Shown: positions 49,322 through 61,247 of the stretch, piece after piece
Numbering within the stretch: the first letter of the stretch is position 1
Layout: every line of letters begins with the position of its first letter
Source of the DNA: Chlorops oryzae
Lineage: Eukaryota > Arthropoda > Insecta > Diptera > Chloropidae
Reading direction: 5' to 3'
DNA length: 64,000 nt
Assembly (NCBI GenBank): GCA_020466095.1
Contig: CM035806.1
Coordinates: forward strand, 162,895,379 to 162,959,378
The notes under the pieces: model-generated
Seen by the model: the letters and a program-made list of their open reading frames with translations, nothing else
Told to the model about the DNA's origin: nothing
Database searches by the model: none
Position numbers and translations under genes: made by a program

Positions 49322-50140
49322 GTCATACATTTTAAACCGCGATATCTCAAAAACTAGAGCCAATCTAAAAAAAAATTGGTTGATGGGACTGAATTCTGCG
49401 TCCTTCAATTATGTTTACGAGATTTGTCTCCATGTTGTCGGTAAAAAAAAGTAACAAATTCAAGCACAGTTTTATTATTTAAAAGAAATCTGTTTTCTTT
49501 ACTAACTCTAGGGAACCGACCAAACACATTCGATTGGAAAATAACGAGGTGTTTATGTTAAATTTAAATTAAATACTGTACTGTTTACTTGACTCCTAAT
49601 AGTCCGGGAGCCAGCAATACTAAAAGTGCACTCACACGGAATTCAAAATTTTGCATATAAAAAGGTAGTAAATATCAATACGAACAAAATGAGCCCGGTA
49701 TGACAAGGTCTATCCTGGCACTAGTATTTTAAAAAATTTTTTATATTATTAACTAAGAGCAACAATTTGCACTCATCGCGGAATTCAATTTTAACTAGAG
49801 CATTGTATTGTACATTTTATTAGCTTTCAGAAAAGCATGGTATGACAGATTCTATTGTGGCGGTATAGGCTGTCATACCGATTTTTAAAAACATGATGAG
49901 GGTAAAATTTTACCCTCACACGGAATCAATTTTTTTTTGTTTTTTTGTTGTTTATTTTTTTGTCTTCTTTTGAAATATTTTGGTATGACAGCTCAAAACT
50001 TGACGAAAATATCTGTCATACCTGTTTGAAGTAAGCGAAGTACGAACGTAGATTTTTCAAATAGCTAATATATTATATATTTATGAGGAAAATGAAGTGT
50101 AGGCTATGCAATTAATATTTGTTTCTCACTTTGCCAAGCT

Positions 50141-50640
50141 TTGCCGGGCTTCCATGCCTTTACAGGTTGTGACTACACAGCTGCGTTCGTGCGTAAAGGC
50201 AAAATAAAAGCTTACAATCTCCTCAGTCAAAATGAAGAATATCAAAATGTTTTTCGACATCTTTTAGATCCAAAAGACATTTGCAACCAAGATAAAATAA
50301 ATACAATACAAAAATTTACGAATGAATTATATGGAGTGAGCCACAATAATGTTAATAGTGCCAGATTTGATCTATTTTTGAAATTTTTCGCTACTTCGAG
50401 TAACAACGATGAATTTTATAAGGGCATGATAAACTTCAATTCCTGCAATATTCCGCCCTGCTGGAAATCTTTAAATCTTATGGTATACTGGGCAAGTAGC
50501 TCCTCTTACCGTTGAGGAAATTACTGCAAATTATGCAGATGAAGAGGAAAATGATGAAGATAATGAAGAAATGCGACCAAGGCAACATTATGATTGCGAT
50601 GCTTTTGATCATGATGCTTTTGAATAAATGAGTTTTAAAA
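50141..50640 (+). pseudogene. Remnant of a transposon protein (HAFTGCD motif)
   Basis: The frame 50141-50515 encodes HAFTGCDYTAAFVRKGKIKA, a motif I know from proteins of DNA transposons in animals (HALTGCDTTS...GKGK type). About 100 residues of alpha-helical, charged sequence follow. The frame then breaks: a second frame from about 50487 reads TVEEITANYADEEENDE and ends with an acidic tail at TAA near 50625. Only the C-terminal part of the protein is present and no start is visible, so this is a remnant. I cannot name the superfamily with confidence. Confidence 0.6.
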
Positions 50641-50708
50641 TTATATCGATATACTGCATTTTATAATAATAAATTAGGATTAACATTAGGACATTAACCT
50701 TTACATTA

Positions 50709-50865
50709 GGGGTTTTCACACCAAGTGTCGTTAATTCGTTAGCTGTTAATCGGTACTTTTTCACATGGTCTTTGTTTTTGTAATTTTATCGAACAAAAAC
50801 CAAATGCATGTAAAAATATACCGATTAACAGCTATTGAACTAACGACACTTGGTGTAAAAACCCC
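50709..50865. mobile_element. TA-flanked MITE nested in the long-TIR transposon
   Basis: The left end GGGGTTTTCACACCAAGTGT and right end ACACTTGGTGTAAAAACCCC are mirrored, and the mirror continues through CGTTAATTCGTTAGCTGTTA with few mismatches. TA flanks both sides. 157 bp, non-coding. Confidence 0.75.
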
Positions 50866-51885
50866 TATTATATTAATAAATGGTATTTGTATCATAAACA
50901 AATATTAATTGCATAGCCTACACTTCATTTTCCTCATAAATATATATTAGCTATTTGAAAAATCTACGTTCGTACTTCGCTTACTTCAAACAGGTATGAC
51001 AGATGTTTTCGTCAAGTTTTGAGCTGTCATACCAAAATATTTCAAAAGAAGACAAAAAAATAAACAACAAAAAAACAAAAAAAAATTGATTCCGTGTGAG
51101 GGTAAAATTTTACCCTCATCATGTTTTTAAAAATCGGTATGACAGCCTATACCGCCACAATAGAATCTGTCATACCATGCTTTTCTGAAAGCTAATAAAA
51201 TGTACAATACAATGCTCTAGTTAAAATTGAATTCCGCGATGAGTGCAAATTGTTGCTCTTAGTTAATAATATAAAAAATTTTTTAAAATACTAGTGCCAG
51301 GATAGACCTTGTCATACCGGGCTCATTTTGTTCGTATTGATATTTACTACCTTTTTATATGCAAAATTTTGAATTCCGTGTGAGTGCACTTTTAGTATTG
51401 CTGGCTCCCCGCCTATAAATCGAGAATCATAAAAAAGTGCAAAGATTGTTTGTTCAACTGCTTTATGGATATGGTACTTCCATGGCTTTAAATTACACAG
51501 TCCCACAAAAAAAAAAAAAAAAAAAAAAATTAGTAAAAAATAAAAGTATCTGAGCTTGCAGTCCCATTATGATTGCCATATATTTTCAAGGTCTCTGAAT
51601 CTGAATTTGAGTTCTATATAGCTTCGTCTTTGTAAAGTCTAGTTCCAGGTTAAGCTATAACCTCAAAAAAAGAAGCCCAAAAACCTCGCACGAAGATGAT
51701 TGGTTTTTGAGATTATCAATAAATATTGAGCTGATGGGGCTAAATACAACTCAAATTCAGATTCAGCGACATATACATAAAGCATATATATCGAAAACAA
51801 ATTGGAATTACAATGAGACCCCCAAACCAGATACTTTTATTTATTTATTTATTTTTTTTTTTTTGTGGGGCTGTGTAATGAATAA

Positions 51886-52654
51886 CACTAGTTTACAAAT
51901 AACAATTTTTTATTTTTTCAGGAAATCTAAATGCACTTTTCTTATGGAATTTGGCCTTCTAAACACGAAAAAAAATAAAAATAAAAATAAAAATCTTTTT
52001 GGAAGGGTTTTTAAAAAATTGATTTCTGATATGAACAAATTAACCCTCAAATTAAGGGAAATGAACACTTTTTCTAACACAGTCTTAAGATCGGTCACGA
52101 AAATTCCTTGAATTTGTCATTTAAATTGCTCGTTTTGCTTACACTCTGTAACAAATAAAATTCTATTTTTGCCACTTATGCACAGATTTTGAAAATTGAT
52201 ATCTCATTTTGCTGGGTAAGGAACCGACTTTCAATTAAAAATGCAAAAAAAATTTATCTGTTTGCGATCGATTTTTTAGAAGCCGATGAAAGGAAAACTT
52301 TCAAAATGTGCGCATTTTTTTTTTATGTTTTAATAATTTTATTTTCTTGACCGATCTTAAAACTATATAAGAAAAAGACACTTGTAAGAAATTGAGTTAG
52401 AAGAGTTAATTTTCTTTAATTTAAGGGATAATTTATTCATATCAGATAATGCACTGCCGAGCAACCGCTCAAAAAAGCTCCAATACCTACTAAACAAAAA
52501 AAAAATTTTTTTTTTCAAAAATCAATTTTAAAAAACCGCTTTCAGATAGATTTTTTAAAACATTATTTTCGTGTTAAGAAGGTAAATTCCCATAAGAAAA
52601 TTCCATTTAGATGTCCCGCAAAAAAAATAAGAAATAGATATTTGTAAACTAGTG
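51886..52654. mobile_element. CACTAG-ended element, copy 3
   Basis: The ends CACTAGTTTACAAATA and TATTTGTAAACTAGTG are exact mirrors, with TAA immediately outside both. The interior is AT-rich and non-coding. This is the least diverged copy in the window. Confidence 0.75.
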
Positions 52655-53392
52655 TAATTGAACTTATGGCGCCGTTAGTTTTGAAGATTTTAAAAACTCC
52701 CAAAAATCTATGCAATTTGTAACGAATAAAAAGAAAAAAAAGGAAAATTAAAAAAAAAGATTCCCAGAGCAGTTGTCACAGAGCTTTTGAAAGTTCCTTT
52801 CTAGCTTTTCGCAAAAGACGTAATGTCAAAATAAATATATTCATCTATGTACATACATATATACATACATGCATATATAAATAAACGTCACTCACAGAGC
52901 GCCATCTATATTTTGCGAACGGATAAACGGAGAAGCGCAAAACGTCAAGGGAAAAATCGATAAACCACCCTTCTTCGTTGAAAGAGTGTGTAAAATGAGG
53001 CGAAAAAATTCAATACCGTAAACCGATGCCGAGGCAACGACGACGACGACGTGTGCGCGCGAGTCTGTGTGGTGGTAGTGACGGAAACTAAAAAGAACGA
53101 TTTATTTAAAAAAGAAATCGTTTGTGAACAACAAAAGAAATAAGCGGAGAAAAAAAAATTATAACAAATTAAGGAAAAAAAAAAAAATATAAAAATTAAA
53201 TCCCCACGAAATATTTCGGGTCCTTTGAGTTCTCTCGTTTTTATTTTTTATTTTTTATTTTTGAACCTGATAGTTTACTCTTACGCTTATTCGCATAGCA
53301 TAGGCCAAAGCAAACGAAATATCCAAATTGAAATGATAGGAAAAAGTTGATAAACGCTGTGTGAACGAACCGGCATTGCCTCCGCGGAACAT
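52655..53392. other. Possible promoter / 5' region
   Basis: From about 52880 the sequence becomes richer in CG dinucleotides and in A-rich, CAA-rich 5' untranslated-like sequence, unlike the repeats around it. No exon can be fixed here. Confidence 0.3.
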
Positions 53393-53514
53393 ATGTCAGG
53401 AGTGTGCGAGGCATTTTCGTTGAGACGGGGACCGAGATTGAGGCCGAGACCAAAAGTTGGTACCGAAGTCGCTCAGATCGAAAGTGGCGACATCGAAACC
53501 GGAGTTGAAAATAA
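53393..53514 (+). other. Candidate 5' exon ending at a GTAAGC donor
   Basis: An open frame starts MSGVCEAFSLRRGPRLRPRP and ends VENK just before GTAAGC at 53515. The 120 bases are CG-rich and lack stops. It could be the first coding or an untranslated exon of a + strand gene, possibly the one at 61248, but no homology is recognised. Confidence 0.3.
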
Positions 53515-54205
53515 GTAAGCATGGCCGTCATCATCATCATCATTGCATCAATGATCGAAATGATAGAATGAAAAAAAATAAATCACACACACACATGTAT
53601 ATATATATATATATATACATGTATATAGCTACACATACATAGCTACAAAAAGACGTACACACACGCACACAGCGATGCATGCGAAAGCTTGTGTCGGAAG
53701 GTGTGTTGCATTTACAGTAGTAAATTCGTGCGCTTATGAATGAAGGTATGTATGTTTATGCTGCTGTATGCATGTGTAATTCCTCGCAAAGCACTTTGGT
53801 GCTGCAAAGCATCCAGTCGGAAATATCATCATTGAGGAGTGAAGCGGTTTCTTCTTGTTTGTTAACGATTTAAATGGATTAAGTACTTACATAGTGTGAG
53901 AGATCGGCCAGTCCGAAATAATTTAATGGCTCACCTTAATGCGATGTCCTGAAGGGATAGTGAATGATGATGTGCTACATCCCTGTATATAGTCTGTGCA
54001 ATATGGTCACTGTGGCATTCCCATGGAAACTACGAAAGATAAAATAATCAAGTTAATAATAACAACAATAACAACAATTACTTACAGTAAAACAAAAAAA
54101 AAAAAAAAAAAAAAAAAAACAAACGTTTTTTGTGGCATATTTTTGTCCCATTGCGGCTGCATGGACGGGAAAATACCAAGATCAAATCTCCCATGCATAT
54201 AATAT

Positions 54206-54900
54206 TAACCCTTTACTGCATTAAATATTAAATAAAAGGGAATTGTCGCTGAAAATAGTTTTATTAACCCTTTTCTGCATGATACATATAAAAAAATCGG
54301 AAATTTTTTTTTCGCTGAATATGGATTTATTAACCCTTTTCTGCATGATATATGTACATACTTATAAAAAAAATCGGATTTTTTTTCGCTGTCAATGGTT
54401 TAATTAACCCTTTTCTGCATGATATACATACTTATAAAAAAAATCGGATTTTATTTTTCGCTGTTAATGGTTTAATTAACCCTTTTCTGCATGATATACA
54501 TACTTATAAAAAAAATCGAATTTTTTCGCTGTAATTTTAATTCCCTTTTCTGCATGATATACATACTTATAAAAAAATCGGAATTTTTTCGTGTAATGTT
54601 TAATTAACCCTTTTCTGCATGATATACATACTTATAAAAAAAAATCGGAATTTTTTTTCGCTGTTAATGGTTTAATTAACCCTTTTCTGCATGATATACA
54701 TACATACTTATAAAAATATTGGACATTTTTTTTCGCTGTTAATGATTTAATTAATCCTTTTCTGCATTAAAAAAAAAATTAAAAAATTTGAAAATTTTTT
54801 TTTCATTGTAAACTGTTTTATTAACCCTTTGCAGCTTGATATAAGTATCAAAAAAAAAAAATTAAAAACCATTTTTTGTCGCAGTAAATGCTTTTATTAA
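54206..54900. repeat. Ten-unit tandem repeat, 58-73 bp
   Basis: Units begin TTAACCCTTTTCTGCATGAT and continue ATACATACTTATAAAAAAAT and CGGATTTTTTTTCGCTGTTA. They start at about 54206, 54263, 54330, 54402, 54475, 54540, 54604, 54676, 54749 and 54821. Edge units are diverged and middle ones nearly identical, as in an expanding minisatellite. Confidence 0.9.
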
Positions 54901-56276
54901 AGCGACAAAAATAATTATAAATTGTATATCGTTTTCCATCAACAAGTAAACCACGTTTCTGACCATACATATATATGGGCTCATATGCGGTAGGGTTAAG
55001 ACGAAATAATGAAAGAGAAAAGAAAAAACTAAAGGAATATATTTTAAATTGCGTTTTATTTATTTAAAAAAAACGCTGAAACTTCGAGCAATTAATGAAC
55101 TTTCCACTGAATTTCGTGTAATATTCTTTCTTGAGAGAGTTTTGCACGGTATTGCCAATGGAAAAGCCAGCCAGGATTACTGAATGTAATCACTCGATAT
55201 TAAAAGCTCAGTTCGATCCCGTTGGGATAGCAAATGCAAACGGATGAATGAATTCGTTTCGTCGTCATCAGCAATGGGCAGTCGGCAAAACGATAGACTT
55301 ACGCACATACATATGTATGTATGTATGTACGTATGTATGTATGTAGATAGTTACTATTTGAAATGCCGACTCGTGAGCTCACCTTAGATGCCCTTTAATT
55401 GATGAGCGAGCGGGGCAGAGCTAAGGAGTTGGTTGGGTTGGGTGGAATTTAAATGCAATGAATTTCATGCTCTCCCTGGTAACTTTGGTAACTATGTACG
55501 TGGCCACAGTTAACGTAGCAAGCTATGTATGACGACGCAAAGACCCACATACAGTCCAAAGTCCTAAGTCCAATAGGTTGTGTTTCGGATGTAGGTGAAA
55601 ACATCAACAATAGCAAATGATTTCTATTGGTAAATCAATCGATAGGAATATACAATAATACAGCTTTTTCGCTAAATTCCAATAAAAAATTTCTCAAAGT
55701 GATCATTTAGGCGCTCGTGCTTGACTTTCCTCTGTGTGCTTATTGTTACCAATTTTGAATGAAAAATTATTTCAATGCTGCAATCTGGTATCCCAGAAAA
55801 CATTTTCTATCGCAGATAAGTGTTCCGCAACTCGCTGCGGCGATAATTTTCTCGTCCGCAATCGTTGCATTTTTATCGCGGAAGAGTGAAACTTGTTAGG
55901 TACTTTTCCGGTCGACCGTGACTCTTTGGGCAGAGCAATTGGCGATAAGTAAAAATATTAAAAAAAAAAAATCGCGGAATAGTCTCGTAAGATGATGTTT
56001 CAGTACATGAATATTTACAAAACTCAAAGGACCACTTGATTGAATAAAGCAAACTCTACAATACCATAAGGTAGTATTACCCATCTGAGCCCTTACGGGC
56101 AACTTGCACATATGTATGTATGTATGTATGTAGCAGCTCTGCAGAACGTGGGGAAATTTTTGTGAGACCAAAGAAAAGGAATTTCGTTTTTGCTTCTGAG
56201 TTTGACTGCAATGTCAAAGATACAGCGATATTTTTTTCGTTTAAATGTTCGGCGAGCTCGCAGCGCTCACGGAGTT

Positions 56277-56314
<38 letters not shown>

Positions 56315-56890
56315 CTCTCTCCCTCTGATCGTTGAGATGAAGAACGCTACCATAAGGTACATATATGTATGTTATATGATATATAACCATATATGTCACT
56401 CTCATGTAGATATTGCGCGAGACGTTTCGCGCCAGTTAGAAAGAGATGTTACTCGGCAAGCCAAAAAAGAGCGAGAGAGAAATAATTTTGGTGATTTTCT
56501 AAGTGAAAAATGATCATTTTGGTGGGTACCCAAGACCGTGGTGGGTACCCAAGACTATGGTGAAAAGAGCCAAAATGGAAACGGCTCCTATAGTTATATA
56601 GGAAGATGAATGCGCGATATATTGCGATTTGCGCGCGAAATGTTCGTCAAAACAATATCTGAATGAATACCCATTATATATTTCTCACATATTCTTTGTT
56701 GGTAGAGTTGAGAAAACGTCGCCTATTGCTTTTCCAGAGCGGTCGCATAAACATCTTTTTGGCTAACGTTTGCTAAACTATCGTCTAAATGTTTGCTGGG
56801 TATTGTATGGATTAATTGTGTCTGTGCTCTTAATGCTCATATATACATACATACATATCTATGAGTACATAAAATGAATTCGTATATATA
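54901..56890. other. Intergenic or intronic DNA
   Basis: No gene is supported. It includes GTAT repeats (55313-55345 and 56111-56132) and a CT run at 56278-56313. Open frames here lack protein-like composition. Confidence 0.5.
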
Positions 56891-57626
56891 CAGGGTGTTC
56901 CATACTCAATGGAACAAAAAAAAGGGGTGATAGGGGGGTTCCAGACGGACCAAAAATCGTATGGCAGGGGGGGGGGGGATCGCATATGAACCCCTGAGGA
57001 GTTACATGCAAAAAACAATATTTTGGTTTTTTCACTGGTGCTCCTCACTTACAGGCGGCCGTAAATTCAAAATCACATATGATATGAAAAGCTTGGCAGT
57101 TTTCCGTTAACACTGCATACTACGATTTTAAATAATTCAACTCCGTTTTCTCTGGTACTACCATCTAAGCCTAAAATAGTGTAATTTTGGCTTTTAAAGT
57201 GATTTAATTCAAAAGAAATACGATCGAGCCTCTTTTTTTTTACTCTTTTCGAAAACTTTGAGTTCTTATCTTCAATTTGATACCATGGTTGCTAAAAAAA
57301 AGTTGCACAATCAATGCAAAACGAAGGTTTGAAAATAATTATTTTGTATTTTTGACTCTCAGAAAAGTTATTTTAATCAAATTTATTGAGCACACTTTTA
57401 GGCAGCATGAGAAAAAGAAAAATCTAAGAAATTTAAAAATTTCTGAATAGTGTTTTAGTTTGACATATCCGCCTAAAAGTATGCTCACCAATTTAGTCGA
57501 ATTCTTTCCGCTCCTCTAGCTCCTTACGAGTGCAAGATGGACCCCCCCTTTCCATACAATTTTTTGCTTGTATGGGTTCCCCTTATCACCTCCTTTTTTT
57601 TGATCCATTGAGTATGGAACACCCTG
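56891..57626. mobile_element. mariner-like MITE
   Basis: The left end CAGGGTGTTCCATACTCAAT and right end ATTGAGTATGGAACACCCTG are exact mirrors, the mirror runs on for about 15 more bases with interruptions, and TA flanks both sides. CAGGGTGTTCC is a common mariner-type end. 736 bp, non-coding. Confidence 0.85.
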
Positions 57627-57727
57627 TATATATATTTTTTTTTTATTATCCTGGTGAATTTTATAAAGTTTGAGCTCTAGGCTCAATTGCTGTGGAAGTG
57701 GAAATTCTCTTCTGAATATTTTAATAA

Positions 57728-58130
57728 CACTAGTTTACACAATTTTTTCCCCAGGATACCTGTATGCACTTTTCTTATGGACTTTGGCCTTCCAAAGGCG
57801 AAATTTTTTTTTTTTCCTTTTTATGGTTGAGTTTTGTATATTCATTTTTGACACACACAAAAAAAAAAAAAAAAAACAATTTTGGACATGATTTTTACCT
57901 AAATATTGCAGCCTCGACAAAACATCATCCGATTTGAACAAATAATCGATTAAATTAAAGAAAATTAACTCTTCTAAATCTTTTTGTTACATAGCTTCAA
58001 GATCTAAAAACAAAAAGATCTGTGCATAAGTGGCAAAAATATAATTCTATATGTGACAGAGTGTAAGCAAAAGAAGCAATTTGATTTGATAGCGCTTAGA
58101 ACTCCTGAAAAAATTTAATTTTATACTAGG
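57728..58130. mobile_element. CACTAG-ended element, truncated copy 4
   Basis: The left end CACTAGTTTACACAA and internal phrases (TGCACTTTTCTTATGGACTT, GTGCATAAGTGGCAAAAATA) match the other copies. The right inverted end is not found, so the right border is approximate. Confidence 0.5.
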
Positions 58131-58605
58131 GCGTTTCAAACGTTCAAAAAGTGTTTCATTTCGAAGTAGACGCACAGTGTAACAGTGCAGCGGATCCGCG
58201 AATAACGTTTTAAATGACAAATTTTTTAAACCTAATTTTTGTACTTTCGCTTTCAATAATTCTCTAGCCCATTAACCCAGCAAAGCAAATACACGTATTG
58301 AAGCAGTTTCAAACCCGTATTGATGCGCGTATTCTCTCAGTCAGACGTAAATAGGCGAATATGTAGATTTATACTTGTTTATCTTGTGTACGAATAGCAG
58401 CTTTCACACTCTCTCGGCTAAAATCATTAGCATGTGTGAGTGTACCCTGTGAAACGCGACCCAACAAACCATTTCAATAAAAATAAGTTTTTTTTAAGCT
58501 TACTAATGCAAGCCTAGACTTACAATAAGTTTTCAAAATGTTTGCAGTTCGGTAAAAAAAAATATATCAGTATAATCGAGAAATCAACGAAACGATACCC
58601 ATTAC

Positions 58606-58848
58606 TAAGGCTCGGATTTTGTTGACTTTTAAAAATTTTAAGCATACTTTAGGGCGCAAAAATTTTGCTTACCAATATTTTGCGAATAAGTTTGGCGAAG
58701 TTGAACTTCAAACCGCTTTTCTAACTTCAAAAAAATGCATGTTGAAGTTAAAAATCGATTGGAATCTTAGCTTTATGTGAGTTGAACAAAATTTTTACTC
58801 CCTAAAGTATGCATTAAATATAAAAAAGTCAACAAAATAGGAGCCCTG
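58606..58848. mobile_element. CAGGGCTCGG hAT-like MITE, copy 2
   Basis: The left end is mutated (TAAGGCTCGG) and the right end is GAGCCCTG. CCCATTAC is duplicated exactly (58598-58605 and 58849-58856). This is the most diverged of the four copies. Confidence 0.85.
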
Positions 58849-59766
58849 CCCATTACTATATATTATATTATAAGCTTATCATTTTGCTTATAAAACATTT
58901 ATTTTAGGCCTTTTTTAGTGCTTGCAAAACATTTAAAGAAAATTTATATTTTCACTTAAAAATTTTTAATTGTAATCGTTTTGTGATGGTTTCTGCATAT
59001 TACACAAGCAAACACGAGTTTTGTTTCTGTCTTCTGTATATCAGATTCCGAGTTCTTATACCTAAGTAATGAAGGAAAACAATTTTTTTATATTTTTAAG
59101 TTCGATTTTGTGGTCAGGAGGACGATTTTTGAAATTTTCGCGTCAATTTGTAGACGTTTTGCATTTTTGATTGCATGTGTTTTGCATTTTATGTATCTTG
59201 CTTAAAAGAGAAAGAATGCACATTTAAAACGATGTATCAATCAATGTGTTTCAATCAAAGTTTTACTTCAAGATCTATAGCCATTCAAATTTGAAAAATG
59301 TGGGTTTTTATGAATTTTTTTCGAAATTTTTTCAATTCATTTTGATATATTTTTATTCGGTAAAAATTCTGAACATCATTTTTTTTTTTTACTTTGAAAC
59401 AATAACTGCGTATTTTACGTTTTCAAAATGTTGTGGTATGCTGAAATTGGTAGAAAATTGTAGAAGTTATAAGGAGTTTTCCGACTCTGCTCAAACCGCT
59501 GCCGACGTCCGATTTTGATGAAAATTCGCATATAGAATAAGTGAAAAATTCTAAGAATTTTGGCACTTAAACTTTTTCAAAAAACTTGTTACAACTAGTC
59601 CTTTTTGGATCAGTTTGGAACTAGACCCAAACTAGACTAGTTGTAATCAGTTTTTTGAAAAAGTTGAAGTGCCAAAATCCTCCTGACCACAAAATCAAAC
59701 TTAAAAAAAAAATTGGGTTTTCAGATATAATCTGATTTAGTGAGCCAGAAAACAACTACATATTAG

Positions 59767-60011
59767 CAGGGCTCGGATTTTGTTGACTTTTAAAAATGTA
59801 AAGCATACTTTATGGGGTAAAATTTTTTCTTACCAACATTTTGCGAATAAGTTGAGGGAATTTGAAACCCCAACCCCCTTTCTAACTTCAAAAAAAAATT
59901 CATATTGAAAATAAAAATCGATTTGAATCTTAAATTTTTGTTAGTTGAACAAGATTTGTACTCCATAAAGTATGCTTTAAATTTATAAAAGTCAACAAAA
60001 TCCGAGCCCTG
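59767..60011. mobile_element. CAGGGCTCGG hAT-like MITE, copy 3
   Basis: It has complete mirrored ends (CAGGGCTCGG and CCGAGCCCTG). The flanks CATATTAG and CATATTAT agree at seven of eight positions. 245 bp. Confidence 0.9.
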
Positions 60012-60077
60012 CATATTATGAAACGATTGGATGCTAAAACAACGAACTTTTCCTGGAAAATTTTTTAAATTATAATA

Positions 60078-60580
60078 CACTGTGCTAGTTCAAAAAACCG
60101 CCAGGCTGCTTTCATATCTAGAAATAATAACTTAAACACGCTGAATACAATAATGGATATTGATTTTTTGGGCTTGGCTCAGTTGAAGGAGATTTTCGCG
60201 TTTAATCCCTAAAGTATGCAAGCATAATTATGTTTTTTACTGAACACAATTTACTTGATCCAAATTGCGGGCTTTGAACTTCAGAACTCTCAGTTGCTAG
60301 TCATTCGCTTTCCCATTACACCGTCTTGTCAAAAATGATCATGGCTCTTTAAGTTCTTTTTGAAAATTATATATATATGTATAAAAAAAATGGAAAGTCA
60401 AAAATTTTACTTCCCCTAAAAGTATGCTTCACTTTTTAAATAAATGTGATGGAATTTGAAAATAAGCTCCTTTAAAATACCAATTACCGTTGCGATTGCA
60501 ACGAAGTTTTGCACACGAATTCTACTAAATACTTACAAGTAATTAACGTCATCGTCATTATTCTGTCATACATATGTATA
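60078..60580. repeat. 500 bp dispersed repeat with tRNA-like boxes, copy 2
   Basis: It is nearly identical and in the same orientation as 48531-49030. Both copies stand next to members of the CAGGGCTCGG family (copy 1 starts 48 bases to the right of the first repeat, copy 3 ends 66 bases to the left of this one). Confidence 0.6.
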
Positions 60581-61173
60581 TAACGCCTGAAACGCCCTAA
60601 TGGGGTACTCTGTTTTTTTTTTTTGTCATTTTTTTTTCATTCAGATAAATACCTACTAGTAGCCCGATTTTAAATATTTCCGGGGAATTTTTCCGCGAGG
60701 ATTTGAAGAAAAAAAATTCTGCCTTCTTAGGCACAAAAATTTCGAACACTTTTAAGCAGAGGTCATCACATTCTACTCTTGATTAATGCTTAGAACACTT
60801 AGAATTTGTGGGGAAAAAATTCCCGGGAAATATTCATTTAGAAAAGCGCTATATATATATATCATATCTATATAGATTTATAGAAATACTCATCATGTTA
60901 TTTTTGGGGCCACTCAAAATTGAGTCCTTTCATTGAGTGGAAAGTAGTAAACATGTAATTTGTTTTGTTTTTTTCTTGTGGTTTTTAACCAAATTTTCAT
61001 TAATTGGAAAGTAAGCTCATTCAATGATGATTCTAAGAAAAAAATCGGAAATATCCTTTTGTGAAGAGCCGCGAAACCAAGCGTCCTCGTACAGTGATGC
61101 ATCTCAGTTCGGCTTTTGCGAAGGTAAAATCGAGTGGGTGTGCTTGGGAGTGATTGACTGAGTGAGTTGGTGA

Positions 61174-61178
<5 letters not shown>

Positions 61179-61216
<38 letters not shown>
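61179..61216. repeat. GT microsatellite
   Basis: An uninterrupted GT run lies just upstream of the candidate signal-peptide exon. Confidence 0.95.
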
Positions 61217-61217
<1 letters not shown>

Positions 61218-61247
61218 AACAAAGCGTTGCTGGCACTAGCAAATGGA

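Larger units (their letters stand above)
49606..51409. mobile_element. DNA transposon with about 515 bp terminal inverted repeats
   Basis: 49606-50124 and 50896-51409 are near-identical mirrors, starting GGGAGCCAGCAATACTAAAA. They contain GGTATGACAG-type repeats (GGTATGACA and TGTCATACC) spread along each arm. The 770 bp between holds a transposon-type open frame (50141-50515) and a nested MITE (50709-50865). No clean target duplication is visible at the outer ends. The long, nearly identical arms suggest recent activity or recent gene conversion. Confidence 0.85.

Noticed and set aside
54300..54534. Small frame with repeated FFAVNGLINPFLHDIH
   Set aside because: It translates the 70 bp tandem repeat.
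59790..60080. Open frames over the CAGGGCTCGG MITEs (also 49156-49350 and 62073-62279)
   Set aside because: The same peptide recurs because the same 244 bp MITE recurs; the MITE is non-coding and the frame is not kept in copy 2.
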